From: an uncultured Eubacterium sp.
GTDB taxonomy: Bacteria > Bacillota > Clostridia > Lachnospirales > Lachnospiraceae
DNA: 10,614 bases
Assembly (NCBI GenBank): GCA_900547255.1
Contig: URGC01000086.1
Span: 1 to 10,614, forward strand
Direction of reading: 5' to 3'
Below, one piece after another: positions 1-5,980 of the stretch. Every line of letters starts with the position of its first letter. The stretch's first letter is position 1. The position numbers and the translations under genes are program-made. The notes under the pieces were generated by a model. That model was not told the origin of the DNA and ran no database searches. It was given only the letters and a program-made list of their open reading frames with translations.

Positions 1-59
1 AAAGCCGATGCAAGCTTGCTTGCAAGAGGTTTTTTGACCTTTTGACCCCAACATCATTA
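1..59 (+). repeat. Left copy of bracketing inverted repeat, terminator-like
   Basis: This matches the reverse complement of 10552-10609 with one substitution and one single-base length difference (CCCC here, CCC there). It begins at the window edge, so it may extend further left. It contains the near-perfect palindrome TGCAAGC-TT-GCTTGCA (about 9-24) and then GAGGTTTTTTGACC, so read on the + strand it looks like an intrinsic terminator aimed into the window. A second potential stem pairs AAGAGG with CCTTTT. The right copy has CCTCTT at that place, so the single difference turns a G-U pair into G-C and the stem survives in both copies. It could terminate a rightward gene lying outside the window that converges on fliS. 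Being a member of a dispersed terminator-like repeat family is an inference. Confidence 0.8.
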
Positions 60-84
60 AATTTAACGATAAAAGCCTGTGAGC

Positions 85-579
85 CTACACACGGAAGCCT
101 CTGTTAGCACCTGTGTTATATATCTCACTTTCTCCACCCATGCTTGAATATGTAAGTCCAGCATATACCTGCTGTGTATTCTGCATAAGTGCCTCTGATT
201 CATCCTGCTTTGCAACCTGATGAAATGATTCACGAAGCTTGTCTAACATGCTGATACTTGTATTAAGAAGCAGCTCCCTTTCATCTGAATGATAATCTTC
301 CTCAGTAGCACCGCTTCCCGCCTTGATAAGGTATCTCTCGATTACCATGTATACATTGAATAACTCTCTTGATATATCATAATTCATATCGAGTGCTGTT
401 ATAAGCTCGTCTACAACTCTCTTTGCCATGCGAAGATTCTCTTTGTAGTCAGCTACATCATCATTATTAATAGCATCTTCTATGTACTGGATACCCATAT
501 CCATAGTTATGACAACCAGCTCTGTTCTGTTTGCCTGACTGATTCTATATGAAAATGTCTTAATTGCCTCTTTATTCAT
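85..579 (-). CDS. fliS: Flagellar export chaperone FliS, with long C-terminal tail
   Basis: A 164-aa helical protein directly behind flagellin. Residues 1-120 follow the FliS pattern: an N-terminal segment around Y11-R12, a helix with ELVVITMDMGIQYIEDA (20-36), a second helix RMAKRVVDELITALD (50-64), ELFNVYMVIERYLIKA (72-87), and a last helix ending LDKLRESF (112-119). FliS binds the C-terminal D0 region of newly made flagellin in the cytoplasm, stops premature polymerisation and hands it to the flagellar type III export gate. Usual FliS proteins end near that last helix at about 125-135 aa. This one carries about 44 extra residues ending in a Gly/Tyr-rich tail (VYAGLTYSSMGGE ... NRGFRV), which may be lineage specific. 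The start is fixed by AGGAG with a 9-base spacer, and that ribosome site overlaps the flagellin TAG stop, so translation is probably coupled. The FliS assignment is mostly from pattern and context. Confidence 0.88.
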   Translation of the reverse strand: MNKEAIKTFSYRISQANRTELVVITMDMGIQYIEDAINNDDVADYKENLRMAKRVVDELITALDMNYDISRELFNVYMVIERYLIKAGSGATEEDYHSDERELLLNTSISMLDKLRESFHQVAKQDESEALMQNTQQVYAGLTYSSMGGESEIYNTGANRGFRV

Positions 580-587
580 ATCACATC

Positions 588-594
588 ACTCCTA
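588..594 (-). promoter_or_regulatory. fliS ribosome binding site overlapping the flagellin stop codon
   Basis: On the minus strand the sequence TAGGAGT contains both the flagellin TAG stop (594-592) and the Shine-Dalgarno AGGAG (593-589), nine bases ahead of the fliS ATG. Ribosomes finishing flagellin therefore sit on the fliS initiation region, which suggests coupled translation and a fixed chaperone-to-substrate ratio. Confidence 0.75.
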
Positions 595-2202
595 CTGTAA
601 TAACTGAAGAACCGTCGCTGGTCTTTCATTAGCCTGTGAAAGAATTGATGTGGCAGCCTGTGTAAGTACATTGAGAGATGTATAAGTTGTCATCTCCTCT
701 GCCATATCAGTATCCATCATTGTTGAAAGGGCTGATTCCGCATTCTCAGTAGATACAGCAAGATTATTTCTTGTATGCTCAAATCTGTTAGAATACGCAC
801 CAATCTTAGAACGAACCTCATTTACCTTGTTGACAGCTTCATCAACCTTGGCAATCGCCTGTGTGGCTGTTACTGTTGTCATTACATTAACTGTATCAAC
901 TCCAAGTGTATATGAAGTAACCGCAGGAATATCAAGCTCAATTACCTGATTCTCATTAGCACCGATATGAATACTCATAGTACCTACATCTGTAAGCTCC
1001 TGCTCAATCTTCTTATCATTTCCGATTGTCTTAGTTGCCTGAAGTGCTCTATCATCAAACTGTGTTCCAGCCACATTACCAGGTACATCAAACTGGAAAT
1101 TACGGTTATTTACATCTGTAACTGTAATAACAGTTCCCTTAGTTGAGATAACTGCACTATCTGCAAATCCGACTCTTTTTCCACCATCTTTACTGAATTC
1201 TGCCACAACATCTTTTCCCTGTGCCTGAATACCATTGCTTGTGCTTCCAGGTCCAACGTATGCACTGTCTAATCCGAGCTTCTGTGCAAGCGCCTTATTA
1301 TCACATGTTATATCGAGTGTCATCTGTGAACCATATTCTTTTGTCATGAATATGAGGGTATTGCCAGTATATGTTGATGCAGCTTTATAACCCGCATACG
1401 TTGTTCCATTACCACCTGTCGGTGTTGTAATTGGACCAGTCGGTGTCGTAGTTCCTACAAGAGTCTTATCTGTTGTATCATTGTTAAGGCTTGCTGTTGC
1501 AAAAAATCTTCCACCAGCCTTATCAGCCGCGTCTGTGAGTTTAGTCATTATTGTATCCAGTGTATCGCCTTCAGTGATGCTTACATCATATCCATTAATT
1601 GAAATTGAACCGGCTGTTGTCTTATCAATCTTCTCTGTGCTACTCATATTAACTGTGCCGTCAGCGACTGCTACAGCCTGTCTGGCATCTTCCTTAACTG
1701 TGACGCCATATTTTCCTGCTGTGTAGTTATCAGATACAGCAAGATTAACCACGCCCTGAACATTAGAATAAACTCTTCTTGCAAGGTTACCATTAAGAAG
1801 TGGCTGTGTATTGAACTCTGTCTGAGTTGTTATTCTGTCTATCTCTGAATTGATACTGTCAAGCTCCTTTTGAATTGCCGCACGCTCATCATCTGAGTTA
1901 ACATCATTCGCAGCCTGAACTGTAAGCTCTTTCATACGTGCAAGCATTGAGTTTAACTCCTGCAATGCACCCTCGGCTGTGTTAAGAACAGACTCACCAT
2001 CTGCTGCATTGTTATCAGCCTGGTTAAGACCCTTAATCTGCATTCTCATCTTCTCTGAGATGGCGCATCCTGCTGGGTCATCTGCTGATGAATTAATTTT
2101 ATATCCTGAAGAAAGTCTCTTAATTGAGTTGGACAGATTTTCCTGTGCCTTCTGCAGTGCATTATTAGCAGTCATCGCACTTATGTTAGTATTAATACGC
2201 AT
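592..2202 (-). CDS. fliC: Flagellin, filament subunit
   Basis: A 536-aa flagellin exported without a signal peptide to build the filament. The conserved D0/D1 N-terminus (about 1-140) starts MRINTNISAMTANNAL and holds SGYKINSSADDPAG (32-45) and RMKELTVQAAND (89-100). The C-terminal D1/D0 part (about 445-536) contains VNEVRSKIGAYSNRFEHT and ends SILSQANERPATVLQLLQ. The middle (about 140-440) is the variable surface domain. It has a segment resembling the flagellin IN motif (SISINGYDVSITEGDTLDTI, 200-218) and a short Thr/Pro/Gly repeat (TTPTGPITTPTGG, 252-264). By alignment, R89, L93 and E113 match Salmonella R90, L94 and E114, residues known to contact TLR5. C46 replaces the Leu usual in DDPAGLAIS, and a second Cys is at 300. 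The start is set by AAGGAG eight bases upstream. Transcription from a sigma-28-type promoter in the upstream gap and control through the leader are likely. Confidence 0.98.
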   Translation of the reverse strand: MRINTNISAMTANNALQKAQENLSNSIKRLSSGYKINSSADDPAGCAISEKMRMQIKGLNQADNNAADGESVLNTAEGALQELNSMLARMKELTVQAANDVNSDDERAAIQKELDSINSEIDRITTQTEFNTQPLLNGNLARRVYSNVQGVVNLAVSDNYTAGKYGVTVKEDARQAVAVADGTVNMSSTEKIDKTTAGSISINGYDVSITEGDTLDTIMTKLTDAADKAGGRFFATASLNNDTTDKTLVGTTTPTGPITTPTGGNGTTYAGYKAASTYTGNTLIFMTKEYGSQMTLDITCDNKALAQKLGLDSAYVGPGSTSNGIQAQGKDVVAEFSKDGGKRVGFADSAVISTKGTVITVTDVNNRNFQFDVPGNVAGTQFDDRALQATKTIGNDKKIEQELTDVGTMSIHIGANENQVIELDIPAVTSYTLGVDTVNVMTTVTATQAIAKVDEAVNKVNEVRSKIGAYSNRFEHTRNNLAVSTENAESALSTMMDTDMAEEMTTYTSLNVLTQAATSILSQANERPATVLQLLQ

Positions 2203-2285
2203 ATATTTATCTCCTTACATTGCTTTCTAACCGGCATCCATGCCCACTCAGCCCGACAATCCTTTGTCATCTTTTAATCATTCTT
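2203..2285 (-). promoter_or_regulatory. Flagellin 5' leader with candidate CsrA-binding hairpins
   Basis: Read on the minus strand, the roughly 83-base leader has two small hairpins exposing GGA: GACAA-AGGA-TTGTC (2268-2255) and GGCA-TGGA-TGCC (2244-2233). A third GGA lies in the Shine-Dalgarno AAGGAG (2216-2211), eight bases before the flagellin ATG. CsrA dimers are known to bind GGA in hairpin loops, and in Bacillus subtilis CsrA represses flagellin (hag) by bridging an upstream site and the Shine-Dalgarno, relieved by FliW. The first hairpin closely fits the CsrA consensus ACARGGAUGU. The layout is visible in the sequence. The function is inferred, since neither csrA nor fliW is in this window. 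Confidence 0.55.
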
Positions 2286-2291
2286 TTTACT

Positions 2292-2299
2292 TTATCGGC
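2292..2299 (-). promoter_or_regulatory. Sigma-28 (FliA/SigD)-type -10 box for flagellin
   Basis: The minus strand reads GCCGATAA, the exact -10 consensus of the flagellar sigma factor, 90 bases ahead of the flagellin start. The -35 is poor: a TAAA (2314-2311) is present but only 11 bases upstream instead of 15, and it overlaps the TAA stop of the FliK-like gene. Transcription would begin near 2285. This would let flagellin and fliS be expressed late, separately from the upstream gene. Confidence 0.6.
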
Positions 2300-2311
2300 G
2301 GAAATTCTCAT

Positions 2312-5300
2312 TTACACAAGACCTTCAACGACAGTTTTTGCAATTTTGTAAAGAACTGCGCTTGAAACCTGTGTCTCTTCGCTATTATAAATGTTTCTCT
2401 CAACATTTCTGACTGGATTAATTATGACATCCACTTTCTTATATCCATAATTATCCTTAACACTCTGCGCTGCATTTTCCAGTTTATCCTTAAATGCATC
2501 TGCCGCATCAGTTTCCTGCTTGTCAGCAAGTCCTCTTATTGATGCTTTTGTCTCATACAATGCTGATATCTGTATATCGCTGTCACCAACTGATATATTG
2601 ACATTGACTTTTCCAAGCATGCTGTCTTCATAACTTATTGATATCTTGCCTGACTGCTCGCTGTCTGACTTGAATGATACCTTCATCATACCAATTCCAT
2701 CGCCCTTGACGTACGGAATTGTATAATCCTCTCTTCTTGCACTTCTGACCATCATCTGCGCTGTCATCTGTGTGATAGAAGTGGTCTTTACAACATCATA
2801 GCTGTTATCATCCTTCTCTATCTCCTCTGCCAGCTTGTCAGAAGCCTCATCACAAAGGCTGCTTATCTTGTCTGTAAGCTTTTCCCTGTCTCCAAGACTG
2901 TCAAATATATCTCTTGCTCTGTCCTTATCAATGCCAAATCTATTATTGAACAAATCGGACATAATAAGCTGTTCCATAGCCTGAATATTATTAAGTGTTA
3001 TATCCTCTCCACTGTGTTCAAGCTCATTGATAACCGCTGAATCTGCCTCTGCGACCTGTCTTACAAGTTCCATATACTCATCCATATATGCCGCCTCTGC
3101 TGCCGCATCATAGAACTCATCTGCCGCCTCACAGAAGTTTTCGACACTTCTCTCATATATTGGCTTATCCCCGTTAACATTTTTAAGAGTATTAGGTGTG
3201 ATTTTGCCGCCTGTTGTCATGAACAGATTAGTGTAATAATTCTCATATACACTGACATTGATATCTGATTCGTCATCAACCGACATATCCATTTTATTGT
3301 ATGATTTTCTGCTGTTGTATGCGCTCACAAGGTTGCTCATTGTAATATCTGCTCCCTGTGCCGCAAGCGCACCAATCGCCTTACCAGCATCCTTTGTAAA
3401 CATGTTCATCATCTTATATATTCCAATGAACTGCTTGCGCTCCTCTGATGTTATGCCATTAGTCCTGTCCAGTTTATATAAAAATGTGCTGTATTTATCA
3501 TCATTATCTCTGCCATTTTTCTCGTTCTCAGCTTTGAGATACTCATTGACCTCACGGATATCTGTTGTATATGGATTAACATCATTTCTAATCATATCAA
3601 GAACTGTCTCAGGATTCATATTTGCAACAAGACTGTCTAATGTTGACTTTAATTCCTTGATATTCATGACATTATCTTTAGTGACATCCATATTGTTCTT
3701 AACAAGAATACCTACAGCCTCGCGGTTGCTCTCGTTATCTTCCATTCCCATGTCTGATAACATAGCTCCTGCACTTGCCTCTATCGCACGGTTAGCAGAG
3801 TCACCGAGATCACTTCTTACCGTGCTTTCCATTGTCTCATATGCCACACCAGCCTTGTTAAGTCTTGCTCTTATGCTCATTCCTGTCTTTGCGGCTGACA
3901 TCACTGTAACAACATTTTCTGCACTCTCACCGTATGCAAGCTCTTTATACAAAGCTCCAATCATATCAACTGGAGACCTGCCTATATTGTAAAGTGCCTC
4001 TCTTGTATTAAATGCTGTATTATAAAGCTCATCGCTGTCTATATCGTGTGCAAGCTGCTTGCCAAGCTCACCCATGAATATCTCTTTATCATAGGCAAGA
4101 AGATTTTCATGTAATGTTGTTATTGAAACTGTATTGATATTAAGTCCGTTTTTTTCAAGATTAATACCAGCCTCTGCTGTCATAAGAATCTGGATTTCAA
4201 GAAGCATTCTTGTGCTGCTCTGCTGGCTGTTATTACTTCCTGACTCACCCTGACCAGCTGCATCTAAACCATCTTCATTGACACCATTGCCTGATTCAGC
4301 CTGATTAACTGCGCTGCCTGATTCAGCAACATACATCTCATATGCCTCATCAAGTGATTTAAGGCTCACAATTCCATCATCTGACATATCCTGTGCCATC
4401 TTAACATAAGCTGACTCATTGCCCGCAATCTTGTCCAGTGTACCTAATGCCTTGACAACCTCACTATATATGTCTGTCTGATTCGTTAAAACTGCATTTT
4501 CAGGAGCAATTCCTGCTTTAATCGCATCAATTGTCTTGTCTGCCACATTTTCTTTAGAGAAATCTATCTCATCAATTGCTGCCATATATTTAAGGTTATC
4601 CTCTGTGACAGACATATCCTCCATAAGAAGTGCCTTTGCGTTGGCAAGATTTGATTCGTTCACATCAAGACCGGCTTTTTTAAGGATATTCTCAATCTGT
4701 GGTTTAAGCTCGTTCCACTCGCTGTCACTCATATTTCCCTGACGTATCTTGTATGCATGATCTGCAATCTGTATATTATCGAGAGTTGCTGCACAGTTAT
4801 TTGACACCATGTACAGCTTGGCATCCATAGATACGTGATAACCATCTGAATTCTCTAAATTGTCCAGTTTATCCACAGCGGCTGCAACTGCATCTATATT
4901 CGCATCTGTAGCCGGAACACCACTATCACCGAGCTGTCCTGCGACATGCTGTGCAAATGCTTCACTTCCGACAACCTCTTTTATCTTATCTACATCAATA
5001 TCGCCTGCATATGCTCTGTAATTCTCGTTATATGCAGCAAGTTCTATCTTAATTCTGTCAACGATATTAGCGCAGTCTTCCTGACTTAAATCATTAAGAT
5101 TAAATCCATCCTCATTAATCTTCACTGCACCTGCGCCATTTAATCTGTTGAAAAGATTCTTTAAATTTGCCTTGGCATCTGTGGCGCTCTGCATTATCTG
5201 TGATTTAATGTCATCTGCTTCTTTCATCAGGCTGTTATATGTATTCTGATCCATCGCCTTTCTGTCAACAGATGCGCCAGACACTACAACACCTGCAAAT

Positions 5301-5446
5301 GCTGCCTGTGCCGCCTCACTCTTTTTATTGTCTGCTATATTGATTGAAGTCCTGCCAGTGCCTGCACCCGCTGCATTAGCACTGTATGCGCCGCTGCCTT
5401 GCAGTCCGCTTGTCTTGTTAAATTCTGAACCATCTATATAAATCAT
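2312..5446 (-). CDS. Large FliK-like flagellar protein with repeated nine-residue motif
   Basis: A 1044-aa acidic, mostly helical protein with no signal peptide or membrane segment, directly upstream of flagellin. The C-terminal part (about 920-1011) resembles the FliK C-terminal domain: beta-rich KISISYEDSMLGKVNVNISVGDSDIQISALYE, then a helix FKDKLENAAQSVKDN and YGYKKVDVIIN. FliK-type proteins are exported, measure hook length and switch the export gate to filament subunits, so this role is the best inference. The body carries at least eight copies of a motif close to G-x-D-[IV]-T-x-x-N-[LIV], for example GLDVNESNL (259-267), NMDVTKDNV (585-593), GADITMSNL (698-706) and GEDITLNNI (813-821). 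A Ser/Gly/Asn-rich hinge sits near 375-411. It resembles the large DUF6240-type proteins of Lachnospiraceae from memory only. The ATG at 5446 is chosen because AGGAGG lies four bases upstream. A longer frame from a TTG at 5539 would run through an intergenic direct repeat and has no clear ribosome site. Confidence 0.72.
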   Translation of the reverse strand: MIYIDGSEFNKTSGLQGSGAYSANAAGAGTGRTSINIADNKKSEAAQAAFAGVVVSGASVDRKAMDQNTYNSLMKEADDIKSQIMQSATDAKANLKNLFNRLNGAGAVKINEDGFNLNDLSQEDCANIVDRIKIELAAYNENYRAYAGDIDVDKIKEVVGSEAFAQHVAGQLGDSGVPATDANIDAVAAAVDKLDNLENSDGYHVSMDAKLYMVSNNCAATLDNIQIADHAYKIRQGNMSDSEWNELKPQIENILKKAGLDVNESNLANAKALLMEDMSVTEDNLKYMAAIDEIDFSKENVADKTIDAIKAGIAPENAVLTNQTDIYSEVVKALGTLDKIAGNESAYVKMAQDMSDDGIVSLKSLDEAYEMYVAESGSAVNQAESGNGVNEDGLDAAGQGESGSNNSQQSSTRMLLEIQILMTAEAGINLEKNGLNINTVSITTLHENLLAYDKEIFMGELGKQLAHDIDSDELYNTAFNTREALYNIGRSPVDMIGALYKELAYGESAENVVTVMSAAKTGMSIRARLNKAGVAYETMESTVRSDLGDSANRAIEASAGAMLSDMGMEDNESNREAVGILVKNNMDVTKDNVMNIKELKSTLDSLVANMNPETVLDMIRNDVNPYTTDIREVNEYLKAENEKNGRDNDDKYSTFLYKLDRTNGITSEERKQFIGIYKMMNMFTKDAGKAIGALAAQGADITMSNLVSAYNSRKSYNKMDMSVDDESDINVSVYENYYTNLFMTTGGKITPNTLKNVNGDKPIYERSVENFCEAADEFYDAAAEAAYMDEYMELVRQVAEADSAVINELEHSGEDITLNNIQAMEQLIMSDLFNNRFGIDKDRARDIFDSLGDREKLTDKISSLCDEASDKLAEEIEKDDNSYDVVKTTSITQMTAQMMVRSARREDYTIPYVKGDGIGMMKVSFKSDSEQSGKISISYEDSMLGKVNVNISVGDSDIQISALYETKASIRGLADKQETDAADAFKDKLENAAQSVKDNYGYKKVDVIINPVRNVERNIYNSEETQVSSAVLYKIAKTVVEGLV

Positions 5447-5485
5447 ATGACCTCCTGATTTTCCATTATCTTGTATCTCTATTCC

Positions 5486-5542
5486 GATTTGGATATTCCC
5501 AGCAAATTGTTTTTCTTCTGATTTGGATATTCCCAGCAAATT
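5486..5542. repeat. Pair of 23-bp direct repeats ahead of the FliK-like gene
   Basis: Positions 5486-5508 and 5520-5542 are identical over 23 bases with a 34-base period. Each contains GATTTGGATATTCCC and then AGCAAATT. They lie in the presumed 5' leader or promoter region of the leftward FliK-like gene and resemble the TTTTGGATTTTTC motif found further right. Duplication by slippage, or two sites for one regulator, are both possible. Confidence 0.85.
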
Positions 5543-5567
5543 TTCGCTTAAAAAGCCAAAAACACCT

Positions 5568-5781
5568 GTTTTACACTTCGCTAAACCCGACTTTTGGATT
5601 TTTCTTGTTATTTTCCTATATTAAGCCAACTTCTGTCTGAATTTTGGATTTTTTCTCTTATTTGCTTGAAATAAAGAGATTGCCCTTTTTCTACCTCTGC
5701 TTTAATACCACATTTCCTGCAATTTTGGATTTTTCCCAGAAGAAACGACTATCTAAGCCAAACACATAATAATTTCTTCTG
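5568..5781. repeat. Cluster of dispersed TTTTGGATTTTTC intergenic repeats
   Basis: Three copies of TTTTGGATTTTT with the same orientation occur at 5592-5604, 5642-5655 and 5723-5735. Bases 5568-5587 (GTTTTACACTTCGCTAAACC) are an exact 20-base reverse complement of 9305-9324. A nine-base inverted repeat CAGAAGAAA/TTTCTTCTG lies at 5737-5745 and 5773-5781. No open frame with a ribosome site was found here. The same motif family recurs in the gap after the MraY-like gene, so it looks like an intergenic repeat of this genome. Confidence 0.7.
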
Positions 5782-5865
5782 AATATCACTGAAATCACCT
5801 GTCTAACCCGCTTTGCTTCTGAATATCACTGAAATCATCTGTCTAACCCGCTTTGCTCCTGAATA
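5777..5865. repeat. 40-bp tandem repeat, two copies and a fragment
   Basis: Bases 5777-5816 and 5817-5856 are tandem copies differing at one position (CACCT versus CATCT). A third partial copy starts at 5857 (TCCTGAATA). Each unit runs from TTCTGAATATCACTGAAATC to CTAACCCGCTTTGC. It sits just beyond the glgB terminator. The copies abut with no spacers, which excludes a CRISPR. Confidence 0.9.
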
Positions 5866-5910
5866 ACGCAAAAACTGTGTAAAGCATACGCTATACGCTC
5901 TACACAGTTT
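5866..5910 (-). terminator. Intrinsic terminator of glgB
   Basis: On the minus strand a 10-bp perfect stem AAACTGTGTA/TACACAGTTT (5910-5901 and 5881-5872) encloses a 19-base loop that can pair further (AGC/GCT). The descending arm runs directly into TTTTTGCG. It lies about 70 bases past the glgB stop. Confidence 0.85.
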
Positions 5911-5980
5911 ATCGTCATAAATGTTTATTTAATTTAGTTTCTGCCTCGATTGTTCCGCAGAATGTTGCTTCAACTTTACT

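Noticed and set aside
3258..3992. 244-aa rightward frame with hydrophobic stretches
   Set aside because: It is antisense to the FliK-like gene. The hydrophobicity arises from complementing Asp/Asn-rich codons, and no start signal is present.
5447..5539. N-terminal extension of the FliK-like protein from a TTG codon
   Set aside because: It runs through one and a half copies of the 23-bp intergenic repeat and lacks a ribosome site, while the ATG at 5446 has AGGAGG close upstream.
5777..5865. Possible CRISPR or CRISPR remnant
   Set aside because: The 40-bp units abut directly with no spacers, there are only two and a fragment, and no cas gene is nearby.
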